Counted from the stretch's first letter, positions 30,761 through 39,110 are shown. The stretch is 48,209 nt of DNA from Clostridiales bacterium (GCA_012800055.1 JAAZKA010000075.1:1-48209), one strand, 5' to 3'. The notes: a model not told the origin generated them from the sequence alone. Translations and numbers: made by a program.

Positions 30761-30789
30761 ATTGTAATTTCTCAAATAAACCGTTATAA
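30761..30789 (-). promoter_or_regulatory. Promoter of the oligoendopeptidase gene
   Basis: Minus strand TTATAA (4 of 6 to consensus), 17 bases, TACAAT. It coincides almost base for base with the plus-strand promoter at 30762-30790, so the two cannot be occupied together. Confidence 0.55.
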
Positions 30790-30790
30790 T
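30762..30790 (+). promoter_or_regulatory. Promoter of the PPK2 gene
   Basis: TTGTAA, 17 bases, TATAAT. Predicted transcription start near 30797 gives a leader of about 75 bases. Confidence 0.75.
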
Positions 30791-30871
30791 AAAAGGGTGG
30801 ATAATAATGGGGGATCCGGTGTGCGGGTTTCCCCAGTGCCGCAAAGTTTCCATATGTGAAAGGAGTGCGCT

Positions 30872-32377
30872 ATGCTTTCAGTCCTCAATCTGGATCGTGA
30901 ACTCTCCAAGGACGAATACAAAGCCCGTATCAAGCCAATACGTGAACAGCTCACGCACGAGTCGCTGCGTGTCAAACAGGAGCGCGTACCGGTGATCGTC
31001 CTGTTCGAGGGCTTCGGTGCGGCCGGCAAGGGCAGCTATATCTCCGAGCTGATCCTCAACTGGGACCCGCGCGGTTTCCGCGTCTTCTCCACCCGTGAGC
31101 CGGATGCCAACCAGGCACGCCGTCCGTGGCTGTGGCGCTTCTGGGATAAACTCCCGGAGTACGGAAGAATTGCCGTCTTTGACCGCTCCTGGTACCGCGA
31201 CGTCACCGTCGACCGCGTCGACCGCGGCTTGGCCGATGAAACCATCGACCAGATGTATGACGACATCAACATCTTCGAGCGCCAGCTTGCCGACGACGGC
31301 TATCTGATTATCAAGCTGTTCCTGTGCATCTCGCGCGAAGAGCAGAAGAAGCGCTTCACAAACCTCCGCGCGTCAGAGAACACTGCGTGGCGTGTCACCG
31401 ACGTCGACCTGATGCACAACCGGCAGTACAAACGCCACTGGAACGCGTTCGACGAGATGATCCGCCGGACCAATACGCCCTATGCGCCGTGGCACGCCGT
31501 TGCGACGACAAATCGGTTCTACGGGACGGTAACGGCGTTTGAGATCATCGCCAACGCAATGCGCGACGCGGTCGATCGCGCGATTGATCAGCGTACCGCA
31601 CGCGCCGCACAGACTGAGCCGCCGCCCATCCAGATTAACCCGTACTTCCCAACGGTCAAGCTGCCGAAGCTGCGTGACGTCGATCTCGACCGTCGCATCG
31701 AGGAGGACAAATACAAGCGAGATTTGGAGAGCTGCCGCCTTGAGCTTGCGCAGCTCCACAACCGCATATACCGCGCGAAGATTCCGGTAGTGATCGCCTA
31801 TGAAGGCTGGGACGCTGCGGGCAAGGGCGGAAACATCAAGCGGCTGGTCAGCTCGTTTGACGCGCGCGGCTACAGCGTGATTCCAATCGCGGCGCCGATC
31901 CCGGCGGAACTGAACCGGCAATACCTGTGGCGCTTCTGGGAGGAACTGCCGCGCACCGGTCACATCGCGATTTTCGACAGGAGCTGGTACGGACGGGTGA
32001 TGGTCGAGCGTATCGAGGGCTTCTGCACACAGGAGCAGTGGACACGCGCCTACCGCGAGATCAATGAGTTCGAGAAGTTCCTCGCCGACTGGAACACGGT
32101 CGTCGCAAAGTTCTGGCTGCACATCGACGCCGACGAGCAGCTCAAACGCTTTCAGAACCGTGCGAACGATCCCGAAAAGGCGTGGAAGCTGTCCGACGAA
32201 GACTGGCGCAACCGCGAAAAGTGGCCCCTTTACGAGGAAGCCGTCGACGATATGCTCCGGTATACCAACACCGAGTTCGCACCTTGGTATATCATCGAGA
32301 GCAATGACAAGAAGTACGCCCGCATCCGCGTCATGCAGATCATGATCGACACACTGCGGAAAGCGCTGGGCGAATAG
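30872..32377 (+). CDS. Two-domain polyphosphate kinase 2 (polyphosphate:AMP phosphotransferase type)
   Basis: Transfers phosphate between polyphosphate and a nucleotide; fused two-domain PPK2 enzymes typically turn AMP into ADP. The 501-residue protein is a tandem repeat: domain 1 (about 35-250) has Walker A GFGAAGKG at 47-54 and FDRSWYRDV, domain 2 (about 295-500) has GWDAAGKG at 312-319 and FDRSWYGRV. The first copy has lost the conserved Asp (GWD becomes GFG), so the C-terminal domain is probably the active one, as reported for other fused members. AAGGAG precedes ATG 30872. Confidence 0.93.
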   Translation: MLSVLNLDRELSKDEYKARIKPIREQLTHESLRVKQERVPVIVLFEGFGAAGKGSYISELILNWDPRGFRVFSTREPDANQARRPWLWRFWDKLPEYGRIAVFDRSWYRDVTVDRVDRGLADETIDQMYDDINIFERQLADDGYLIIKLFLCISREEQKKRFTNLRASENTAWRVTDVDLMHNRQYKRHWNAFDEMIRRTNTPYAPWHAVATTNRFYGTVTAFEIIANAMRDAVDRAIDQRTARAAQTEPPPIQINPYFPTVKLPKLRDVDLDRRIEEDKYKRDLESCRLELAQLHNRIYRAKIPVVIAYEGWDAAGKGGNIKRLVSSFDARGYSVIPIAAPIPAELNRQYLWRFWEELPRTGHIAIFDRSWYGRVMVERIEGFCTQEQWTRAYREINEFEKFLADWNTVVAKFWLHIDADEQLKRFQNRANDPEKAWKLSDEDWRNREKWPLYEEAVDDMLRYTNTEFAPWYIIESNDKKYARIRVMQIMIDTLRKALGE

Positions 32378-32389
32378 ACCTTTTTCCGT

Positions 32390-32416
32390 AGGGACACGGC
32401 ATGCCGTGTCCCTTTT
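32390..32416 (+). terminator. Terminator after PPK2 (convergent with mutY)
   Basis: AGGGACACGGCA and TGCCGTGTCCCT form a perfect 24-base palindrome followed by TTTT on the plus strand. It lies 12 bases past the stop of the PPK2 gene and 53 bases from the end of mutY; a TTTTT upstream (32381-32385) gives it A-rich flanks for the other strand as well. Confidence 0.88.
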
Positions 32417-32468
32417 CATTTGTGGCGGTTCGGGTCATTGCCATCAAACGCATCGCAGGGACATGTCG

Positions 32469-33509
32469 TCAACCGGACACGGTACCTCCCTGCGGCCGCC
32501 ATGCCTTGAACGCCGAAGGAAGCGCATACGACGCGGCGATCTCGTCGGGAGATGCCCAAGTGAGCGCGGGAGATGCTTTTTCGACGTCGGCGCGCCAGGC
32601 GGTCATGCGCCACTCGATGTGCGTGAACAGATGCTTTGCCGGCGGCAGCGGCGTGAGCTTCGTCGGGTTCAGTTCCCATGTCCGCAGTGTCTCCACAATG
32701 CCGGCTTCGTCGAGTGTGCCGGGGACATTTGGATACTCCCACTGCCCCGCGAGCACCATGCTCTCGCCGCGTCTGCGCAGTCCGAGACGGCCCTGCGCAT
32801 ACGGCAGGATGACCGTCAGTTCCTCGACACGCCGCGGCTTCTTCGGCGCACGTGTCGGGAGTAGGGCCGCGATGCCGTCCGCGTAACCCCGGCAGCTGTC
32901 CCGCAGCGGACATTCCTCACAGCGCGGCGCGGTATTCGGCCCGCAGAGAGTCGCGCCCAGTTCCATCATCGCCTGGTTGAAGTCGCCCGGACGGTTCTGC
33001 GGGACAATCTCCGCCACCGCGTCACGCATCTCACGCCGTACACCCGCATCGAGGATATCCCTGGCGTCGGTGGTATAGCGCGCCCATACGCGCAGGACAT
33101 TCCCGTCCACCGCCGGTACCCGCTCGCCGTACGCAATCGACGCAATGGCACCCGCCGTGTAGTCGCCGATCCCCGGCAGTTCCAGCAGTGCCGCGCGGGA
33201 ATCCGGCAGCATGCCGGCATACCGGCTGACGCATATGCACGCCGCCTCCCGCAGATTTCGCGCGCGGGAGTAGTATCCCAGACCCTCCCACAGCTTGTAC
33301 AACGTATCCGTGTCAACCGCCGCGAGTGCCGGGATGTCCGGCAGCGCATGCAGGAAGCGCGCGTAGTACGGGATCACCGCCTCGACGCGTGTCTGCTGCA
33401 GCATGACCTCCGAAATCCATACGCGGTAGGGTTCACCCCGCCCGCCCTTCACGCGCCACGGGAGGTCCCGCGCGGCACGGTCATACCATTGAAGCAGTAA
33501 TTCTTGCAT
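32469..33509 (-). CDS. mutY: A/G-specific adenine glycosylase MutY
   Basis: Base-excision enzyme that removes adenine opposite 8-oxoguanine. The 346-residue protein begins MQELLLQWYDRAARDLPWR, as in the family. The catalytic Glu is E34 in WISEVMLQQTRVE, the helix-hairpin-helix is LPGIGDYTAGAIASIAYG with Asp in VDGNVLRVWARY, and the iron-sulfur cluster Cys are CGPNTAPRC, EEC and RDSC. A C-terminal MutT-like domain (about 225-346) recognises 8-oxoG. The frame is open 47 codons further upstream, but the promoter at 33517-33545 lies inside that extension, so ATG 33509 is the start. No SD precedes it. Confidence 0.96.
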   Translation of the reverse strand: MQELLLQWYDRAARDLPWRVKGGRGEPYRVWISEVMLQQTRVEAVIPYYARFLHALPDIPALAAVDTDTLYKLWEGLGYYSRARNLREAACICVSRYAGMLPDSRAALLELPGIGDYTAGAIASIAYGERVPAVDGNVLRVWARYTTDARDILDAGVRREMRDAVAEIVPQNRPGDFNQAMMELGATLCGPNTAPRCEECPLRDSCRGYADGIAALLPTRAPKKPRRVEELTVILPYAQGRLGLRRRGESMVLAGQWEYPNVPGTLDEAGIVETLRTWELNPTKLTPLPPAKHLFTHIEWRMTAWRADVEKASPALTWASPDEIAASYALPSAFKAWRPQGGTVSG

Positions 33510-33516
33510 AGTATGT

Positions 33517-33545
33517 ACTATACCACATCCGCACTCGCATTTCAA
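33517..33545 (-). promoter_or_regulatory. mutY: mutY promoter, predicted leaderless start
   Basis: Minus strand TTGAAA, 17 bases, TATAGT. Only seven bases (ACATACT) separate the -10 from the mutY ATG, so transcription should begin at or one base before the start codon. Confidence 0.75.
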
Positions 33546-33697
33546 GCGGGATTTGTGTACGCGGGTATAATTCATCGCAGGAATGAGAATATATGCGCCC
33601 TTTTGCGTCGGTCTGTCATATGCTGTATGGGAATCTTCGTACGCAAGCACGCTGAATTTTCGTATGCCATTAGTTTTCGTAATATGCAGAAGAACGC

Positions 33698-33726
33698 TTG
33701 AATTTTATCCGAAATTCGTGTATACT
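33698..33726 (+). promoter_or_regulatory. Promoter of the PHP-domain gene
   Basis: TTGAAT, 17 bases, TATACT; 37 bases upstream of the start codon. The region 33546-33697 between the two divergent promoters holds nothing else recognisable. Confidence 0.75.
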
Positions 33727-33763
33727 ATAAAACCAAACACATCATACGATAGGAGCCAGATAT

Positions 33764-34633
33764 ATGAAGTTTTTCTGCAGGAACAAACGCTTCTACAAAG
33801 GCAACCTCCATACGCATACGCGCCTGTCGGACGGCCGTAAAACCCCGGATGAAGCTGTCGCACTGTATAAAGCCCACGGCTATGACTTCATCGCCATCAC
33901 CGACCACCGCAAACGCTTCCCCGGCTGCGAAACCTCCGACTTCATTGTCCTCTCCGGCGGCGAGTACCACTACCAGCCCGGTCTCACCGCCTACCACATC
34001 CTCGGTATCGACCTCAAGGATGACGTCATCACCGACGACTCCACCGAGCCGCAGGAGATCATCGACCGCGTCATCGCCGCCGGCGGCTTCCCCATCCTCG
34101 CCCACCCGTCGTGGTCGCTCATGACGCCCGACGAAGCCCTCGCGCTGCACGGCTATGAAGCCGTTGAAATCTACAACGGCATCTCGGCGGCGTATGCCAA
34201 CCGCGGCGTCTCCGACCAGTTCATCGATATCTGCGCCACGCGTGACCGTATCACCGGTATTATCGCCGACGACGACGCGCACTTCTACGATTATGACTTC
34301 TGCCGCGGATTCATCATGGTGCAGCCGGAAGCGTTCACCACCGAGGCGATTATGAAAGCCATCCGCGAGCGGAAATACTACGCGTCCACGGGACCGAAGA
34401 TGTTCCAGCTCGAGCGCGATGATGCGAGCGTGATTAAGGTCGACTGTGAGGAGGTCGAAGAAATCTACTTCATGTCGAATACCTGGTTTACTTCGACGAG
34501 GACGGTGAGGAAGCCGGAGGGCGGAACGCTGACGCATGCGGAGTATACGCCGGCGGCGCGGGACAAGTGGGTGAGAGTGGAAGGGAAGGCGAAGGACGGC
34601 ACGCGGTTCTGGTCGAACATAATCGAGCTGTAG
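33764..34633 (+). CDS. PHP-domain phosphoesterase-like protein
   Basis: The 289-residue protein is a metal-dependent PHP enzyme. Metal ligands are in GNLHTHTRLSDG (His16, His18), IAITDHRK, LSGGEYHY, FPILAHPSW and the ADDDAH segment. A short beta-rich C-terminal domain (about 205-289, with TGPKMFQL and FWSNIIEL) is characteristic of PHP proteins found with carbohydrate genes. Possible substrates are nucleotide or sugar phosphates; it is not a DNA polymerase or histidinol phosphatase fragment. An SD-like GGAG lies nine bases before the ATG. Single-gene unit. Confidence 0.88.
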   Translation: MKFFCRNKRFYKGNLHTHTRLSDGRKTPDEAVALYKAHGYDFIAITDHRKRFPGCETSDFIVLSGGEYHYQPGLTAYHILGIDLKDDVITDDSTEPQEIIDRVIAAGGFPILAHPSWSLMTPDEALALHGYEAVEIYNGISAAYANRGVSDQFIDICATRDRITGIIADDDAHFYDYDFCRGFIMVQPEAFTTEAIMKAIRERKYYASTGPKMFQLERDDASVIKVDCEEVEEIYFMSNTWFTSTRTVRKPEGGTLTHAEYTPAARDKWVRVEGKAKDGTRFWSNIIEL

Positions 34634-34726
34634 GTGCGCCGCGTCCGTGCTCCCGTCGTACCCTGCCCCCGCCGGCAGCGCTTCGCACGAATCCCCGTCT
34701 TCTGTCGGCATTCCCGATAGTTGACA

Positions 34727-34767
34727 TAAAATCCGCGCGGCTTTCCCGATATGGGAAGGCCGCGCGG
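34727..34767 (-). terminator. Terminator closing the sugar-acid operon
   Basis: CCGCGCGGCYTTCCC pairs with its complement over 15 bp (one G-T pair) around a five-base loop, followed by ATTTTA on the minus strand. It begins 15 bases past the LarA-family gene. Confidence 0.9.
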
Positions 34768-34781
34768 TGATGTGTCGGGAA

Positions 34782-36059
34782 TTATTCGAATTTGCTGCGA
34801 TCTGCCCACAGCCCGAGTGCCGGGTTCGGGATGTAGTAGATCTCCTCGCCGTCGACGGTGTTCCAGCCGTCGCGGAGCTTCGCCGGATCGTACTTCGCGG
34901 CAGCCTCGTCGTACGGGATATAGTCGAACGCCACACCACGTACCTCGTCCTCGGTCAGCAGCTTCGTGCAGTAGGTGATCGAGAAGCGCCCGTCGGATGA
35001 ACCGTGAATCAGATGCGCCGCGACGGACAGGTTCTCACGCAAGTCGGCATTCTCCTCAACCAGTTTCAGAACGTTCTCGCGTCCGACATAGCCGTACTTG
35101 CGGATGAGCAAGTCGTTCTCAGGATCCTCGCCGAATTTGTCGACACCCGGTGCCAGTACGATCAGCTCGCCGCCGTCCGCGATCGCCATGCGCGTGCGGT
35201 AGACGGCCTTGTTGCCCAGCCAGGTAGACTTGAACTCGCCCGCATCGAGCATGACGACGACCTTTTTGAAAGGCTTCTCCGGGAAGATCAGATTTTTCTT
35301 CTGTGCCAGCGCCACCGCCGCCTCGAATTTTTCACGCTCGCGTCCGATAAATAAACCGTGTACGCGGATGTGTCCGCCGGGCGCTGTCGTGACGGTCAGC
35401 ACATAGCACACCGGGATGTTCATGAGGAAGTGCTCCTCGGCGTAGTCGAACACGTCGCGCACCGGCGTGTGGTCACGGCCCATGATGCGCTCCATACCGT
35501 AGAACGCACCGAGCATGTGGGAGTTGTTGATCATGCTCGCGCCGCCGCAGCCGACGAAGATATTCTTGTTGCGGTTCGCCATCCCGACAACCTCATGCGG
35601 TACAACCTGTCCCAGCGACAGGATCAGATCGTACGACGGATCGAGCAGCACACGGTTGACCTCGACGTCGATGGGCGTCGTGACCAGACCCTCGCTGATA
35701 GAGGCGACATACTCTCCGGGCACCTCGCCGATCTTCACGACGTCTTCGCGCCAGTTGTGGACGATGAAGCGGTCGAAGGGGATGTCCGGGCCGAACATCT
35801 CGAGCGCTTCCTTACGGGTAACGGGCACATGCGTACCGAGCGTGGGAAGGATGTCAATCTCGCAGGTATCTTTCAGCTCAGCATAGTACATTGCCGTGAG
35901 CTGTCCGGCGTAGGAGTGGAAGCGGGTGTAATCCGGCGGCAGCAGCAGGACTTTGCGCAGCCTGTCTTTGCAGTCGGAGAGGGATTCGCGTACGGCCGCG
36001 CGGATTTCGTCAACGCTTAAGCCCATGTCGGTCGGCGCAATTCTGATGAGTGATTTCAT
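34782..36059 (-). CDS. LarA-family (nickel-pincer nucleotide) racemase/epimerase
   Basis: Homologue of lactate racemase, a class that inverts alpha-hydroxy acids with a nickel-pincer cofactor; described relatives include epimerases of sugar acids such as mannonate and gluconate. The 425-residue protein keeps the diagnostic residues: Asp43 and Arg46 in PPDYTRF, His77 in LGTHVP, His155 in VVPHEVV and Lys165 in NRNKNIFVG, at LarA spacings (three between D and R, ten between H and K). Lys165 would bind the cofactor. LarB, LarC and LarE are not in this window. It is the last gene of the operon; the substrate is inferred only from neighbours. Confidence 0.88.
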   Translation of the reverse strand: MKSLIRIAPTDMGLSVDEIRAAVRESLSDCKDRLRKVLLLPPDYTRFHSYAGQLTAMYYAELKDTCEIDILPTLGTHVPVTRKEALEMFGPDIPFDRFIVHNWREDVVKIGEVPGEYVASISEGLVTTPIDVEVNRVLLDPSYDLILSLGQVVPHEVVGMANRNKNIFVGCGGASMINNSHMLGAFYGMERIMGRDHTPVRDVFDYAEEHFLMNIPVCYVLTVTTAPGGHIRVHGLFIGREREKFEAAVALAQKKNLIFPEKPFKKVVVMLDAGEFKSTWLGNKAVYRTRMAIADGGELIVLAPGVDKFGEDPENDLLIRKYGYVGRENVLKLVEENADLRENLSVAAHLIHGSSDGRFSITYCTKLLTEDEVRGVAFDYIPYDEAAAKYDPAKLRDGWNTVDGEEIYYIPNPALGLWADRSKFE

Positions 36060-36095
36060 AACGGTGGTATCCTTTCATAAAAGTGGTAAACTTGT

Positions 36096-36154
36096 GGGAA
36101 TGCTGCCGGAGGTATCGGCGAACGCATTCCGGTGTGGTTACACCGGTGTGACGA
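36096..36154 (-). repeat. Leader of the LarA-family gene: shared block and overlapping stem-loops
   Basis: Contains CCGGTGT/ACACCGG (36129-36146, loop GGTT) and GGAATGC/GCATTCC (36097-36130, with inner GCCG/CGGC). The two stems share bases 36129-36130, so they exclude one another. Farther upstream CCTCC/GGAGG (36174-36187) is a third. Blocks gggaatgc..ccgg and caccggtgtgacga recur in the leader of the GH42-like gene at 38245-38302 with nearly the same spacing (44 versus 45 bases). Confidence 0.55.
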
Positions 36155-36210
36155 AAGTACGGGAGTTTACAAACCTCCTGACGGAGGCATATAGGGAAGC
36201 ACCGGAGACG

Positions 36211-38220
36211 TCAATAGAAGACGTCGAGGATGGTCATCCCGGCGGGCTGAAGCTTGGTCTGGAATTTGCGTGTGGGATTTTCCCGGTCGTAGTCAAACGC
36301 AAAGCTGACGTTCAAGTCGGAGACATAGCGCGGCGACTGGACGGGGAACAGACTCACCGGTACGACGCGCGCAGTGGCCTTCGGTGCGGTGATGACCGCA
36401 TAGTGATAATGGTTCTCGTAGGAGTTGAAGATGTAAAGCCGGTCGCGGTCGGGCAGCGTGAATGCGGCGAAGGGCTGCGTGCAGGTGTAGGGACAATCCG
36501 CCGTCAGCATCGCACCGATCGCGCAGAGGAATCCGTCGGTCAGCTTCGTAAACGGCAGCTCGCGGTTGAGTGGGTACACGTTGTCATCCTCCCCGGCGTG
36601 GGAAGGCTTGCCGTCGTCGCTGAACGTGAGCGCGGCTTCGGAAACAACACCGTTCACCAGGAATGCCGTCAGCGGATAGTCGCTGTACACGTCGGTTACC
36701 TCCGCCGAGGGAGTGACATACGGCGTCAGGTCGAAGCCTGCCGGTACTGTGCCGACAAGAACGCCCCGGTACGCCGCGACGGTCTTCCGTTCGTCCTCGG
36801 GCAGCAGGTCGAAGTTCGGTACGAACAGCGGCCCCGTATAGCCGGTCAACTCCTCTACACGGACAGCCGTCGGCAGCGGATACCCGCGCTTGAACAGCTC
36901 GAACGCCTGCTTGTGTACGGAGGTGCGGCGCGTCGCTATATAGGCGGTGATCATAGCGGAGTTCGCGGTGTCCGACCAGAGGACCGCCGGCGACAGGCTC
37001 CGGACGGCGTTGTTCGAGAACGCCGCTTCGAAGCGCTCACGCATAAAGTCCCAGCTCTCGCGCATAATACCGTCGCCCAGGCACAGGAACAGCCCGTCGA
37101 GCGCCGGTTTCATCGCGCCGTCCGAAATCCGCCGCGCCATCGTCATCGTGTACAGGTCGCGCTCGAGCTTGCACGGCGCGTGGTGCAGCACGTCCCACTC
37201 CTCGGTGGCGTCCTGCACGCCGAGCATCGACACGACCTCGCCCGCGCCGTTGACCTGCGCCGACAGCAGCGGCGTGATCATGTGGTAGCGGTGGAAGAAA
37301 TACTCCCGCTTCGGGTTATTCAGCGCGACGCTTGTCGGCAGCACGTTCGCCGTGATCATGTCCGCGCCCGCCCGCATCACCGCGCCAGTATCGAATCCGT
37401 AGATCATCATCGTCTCGAACGGATCGGTACAATACATCCCGAGGAACGCGACCTTCTTCCCCAGCGCGTGGACACGTCCGCAGAGCTTTCTGAAAAACCG
37501 CTCCCACCGCCGCATGTAGAACCGCAGCCATTCCTCCCGCAGATGCTCCCACACGTAATCCGCCCGCAGGTTGACCGCCGCCTCGTCCTCATGCCCCAGC
37601 GTTGCCGTGACATCTTCCGGCAGCGTCAGGCCGGTGTCGTCCAGAAACTGCCCGAGCATATCGCTCGACCAGTCGCAGATATAACGGTTGCCGTTGGGAC
37701 AGAAACCGTCGGCGATGTGGACGCCCTCGAAATCATAGTCGACCAGCGCCTGACAGAGCTTGTCGATGAAGAAATCCTCATACCGGCTCCCGTCCTTCAG
37801 CCGCTTGAGGCAGTGCAGCCACCCTATCTTATGCCGCTCGGTCGAGCGCAGCTCCTGATGGTCCGTCAGCCACTCTTTGTGGAACATATCCTCGAGATAC
37901 GGCCCCATGATCCCCATCCACATCCCCACGCCGCGCGCCTTGAGGGCCGCATTCAGCCCGCGCAGATCGTAGTTCGTCCACGGCTGCCGCGCGCGCTCCC
38001 GGTTTTTCGGCACCGCGTAGTAGGAACAGTTGTCCGGGAACAGCGGATATTCCTCGTCCATGCCCCGGTGGAGATGTACAAAGTCGGGGTGGTACAGCAG
38101 CGCGCACAGACCGGCCGGCGTAAATCCGAGGCGGTCGAGATAGCCCGCCGCACCGTGGTCGGGTGCGTCACGGTCGAAGCCGAGAAGCTGCAGCCAGATG
38201 TAAACCTTGCCGTTTTTCAT
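36211..38220 (-). CDS. Large GH42-like glycoside hydrolase of unknown specificity
   Basis: The 669-residue, cytosolic protein (no signal peptide) begins MKNGKVYIWLQLLGF. Residues about 1-390 read as a TIM barrel with many Trp/Tyr/His (GVGMWMGIMGPYLEDM, GVHIADGFCPNGNRYICDW), 420-570 as a Rossmann-like trimerisation domain (VLWSDTANSAM, GPLFVPNFDLLP, GVLVGTVPAG) and the end as a beta-sandwich. That order resembles GH42 beta-galactosidases, but I did not identify the acid/base pair with certainty. GGCGG lies before ATG 38220. It sits among sugar-acid genes, so it may release a sugar or uronic acid. Confidence 0.65.
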   Translation of the reverse strand: MKNGKVYIWLQLLGFDRDAPDHGAAGYLDRLGFTPAGLCALLYHPDFVHLHRGMDEEYPLFPDNCSYYAVPKNRERARQPWTNYDLRGLNAALKARGVGMWMGIMGPYLEDMFHKEWLTDHQELRSTERHKIGWLHCLKRLKDGSRYEDFFIDKLCQALVDYDFEGVHIADGFCPNGNRYICDWSSDMLGQFLDDTGLTLPEDVTATLGHEDEAAVNLRADYVWEHLREEWLRFYMRRWERFFRKLCGRVHALGKKVAFLGMYCTDPFETMMIYGFDTGAVMRAGADMITANVLPTSVALNNPKREYFFHRYHMITPLLSAQVNGAGEVVSMLGVQDATEEWDVLHHAPCKLERDLYTMTMARRISDGAMKPALDGLFLCLGDGIMRESWDFMRERFEAAFSNNAVRSLSPAVLWSDTANSAMITAYIATRRTSVHKQAFELFKRGYPLPTAVRVEELTGYTGPLFVPNFDLLPEDERKTVAAYRGVLVGTVPAGFDLTPYVTPSAEVTDVYSDYPLTAFLVNGVVSEAALTFSDDGKPSHAGEDDNVYPLNRELPFTKLTDGFLCAIGAMLTADCPYTCTQPFAAFTLPDRDRLYIFNSYENHYHYAVITAPKATARVVPVSLFPVQSPRYVSDLNVSFAFDYDRENPTRKFQTKLQPAGMTILDVFY

Positions 38221-38239
38221 ACGGTCGCCGCCTTTCTTA

Positions 38240-38302
38240 CTTTCGGGAATGCCGGGCACACGCGCGCGGACGTAAATACGCTGCGGTGCACCGATGTGAC
38301 GA
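38240..38302 (-). repeat. Leader of the GH42-like gene with shared regulatory blocks
   Basis: Minus strand CCGGCATTCCCGAAAG (38240-38255) is 15/16 identical to the glycyl-radical-gene leader (47237-47252), and CACCGATGTGACGA (plus strand, 38289-38302) is 13/14 identical to the LarA-gene leader (36141-36154). Both lie just before the SD region. An ATACACC/GGTGTGA repeat lies at the end of the upstream gene. Confidence 0.5.
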
Positions 38303-38329
38303 GATTGCGGAAGTTGAATACACCGTAAA

Positions 38330-39046
38330 CTATGGTGTGATCTCGTGGTGCAGCCCGCGCGAGCTGATCGGTTCGTTCCCGGCGTAGAGGTGGGACGTAT
38401 CACCGATGCTCAGGATGCGGGCGACGGCTACAGGGTCGTCGGAGAAGAAGCGCTCCATCAGCACGGTGGCGACGGAAGCCGTCGGGGTCATCGTCGTGTT
38501 CCATAAAAGCGGCACAGAGACATGCATCAAGTGTGCAAGCAGCGCAGTCCCCAGCCCCTGATGGCAGAACAGCGCCACCACCGTATCCTGCGCGTCGGGA
38601 AGAATGTCGTAATACATCCCGTTGCGTACATAGCCGTACTTCGCCGTCAGCACGTCAAATTCCGCGAAAACATGTTCAAGATACTCTGCAACCCCGGCAT
38701 CGCGGAACATCGGCAGCGTCTTCCACTTCTCCGCGTCGGTGATTTCGGGGTATTTCGTCCACGCACGGGGCGGATACGCAAACCAGTACGGCCGCTCGGG
38801 ATATTCCTCCCATGAGATCGGGTAAGGCACCTCACGCAGCCAGTCCGTATATTCCGCCGTCAGCCCGAGGCGGTCAAGTGTCGGCTGCGCGGTCTGCATC
38901 GCACGTCCCATCGTCGAGCAATACACCGCAGTGATCGGTTCCTTCGCAAGACGGTCTGAAAGCAGCGCTGCCTCACGTCTGCCCTTCTCGGTCAGTCCGT
39001 CGACGGTGTAGTCCGGGTCGCCGTGGCGGATGATAATAAATCTCAT
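38330..39046 (-). CDS. Histidine phosphatase family protein
   Basis: Phosphoglycerate-mutase-like phosphohydrolase, 238 residues. The phosphate-accepting His is in IIIRHGDPDYTVDGLTEKG, the conserved Arg-containing VYCSTMGRAMQTA follows, and the second catalytic His is in ALFCHQGLGTALL. It is longer than minimal members and has an inserted loop with ISWEEYPERPYWFAYPP. GAGGTGA lies before ATG 39046; the frame is open much farther upstream but that part is a shadow over the gnd gene. It could dephosphorylate a sugar phosphate made by the operon. Confidence 0.88.
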   Translation of the reverse strand: MRFIIIRHGDPDYTVDGLTEKGRREAALLSDRLAKEPITAVYCSTMGRAMQTAQPTLDRLGLTAEYTDWLREVPYPISWEEYPERPYWFAYPPRAWTKYPEITDAEKWKTLPMFRDAGVAEYLEHVFAEFDVLTAKYGYVRNGMYYDILPDAQDTVVALFCHQGLGTALLAHLMHVSVPLLWNTTMTPTASVATVLMERFFSDDPVAVARILSIGDTSHLYAGNEPISSRGLHHEITP

Positions 39047-39064
39047 AGTCACCTCATGGAAACT

Positions 39065-39095
39065 CGAAAAGGGATGGAATATCCACCCCTTCTCG
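39065..39095 (-). other. Intercistronic stem-loop gnd/phosphatase
   Basis: CGAGAAGGGGTGG and CCATCCCTTTTCG form 13 pairs (two G-U) with a five-base loop on the minus strand, between gnd and the phosphatase gene. Poor U-run in that direction suggests an mRNA-processing or stability element, not a full terminator. Confidence 0.5.
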
Positions 39096-39110
39096 GATTT
39101 TTCAAGATTA

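Noticed and set aside
32880..32950. Seven-residue spacing between first two cluster Cys in MutY, against six in E. coli
   Set aside because: I recall the same spacing in other clostridial MutY proteins, so it is probably not unusual.
33510..33650. 47-codon upstream extension of mutY containing CECGCG
   Set aside because: Contains the promoter sequence itself and family members begin at MQELL; the Cys cluster is probably chance.
34706..34720. Fourth copy of the leader motif (TCGGCATTCCCGATAG, plus strand)
   Set aside because: Two mismatches and no nearby gene start in its orientation; likely chance or the remains of a repeat.
35953..38328. 791-codon plus-strand frame
   Set aside because: Antisense to the GH42-like and LarA-family genes; composition (Arg/His/Val-rich) is that of a GC-driven shadow.
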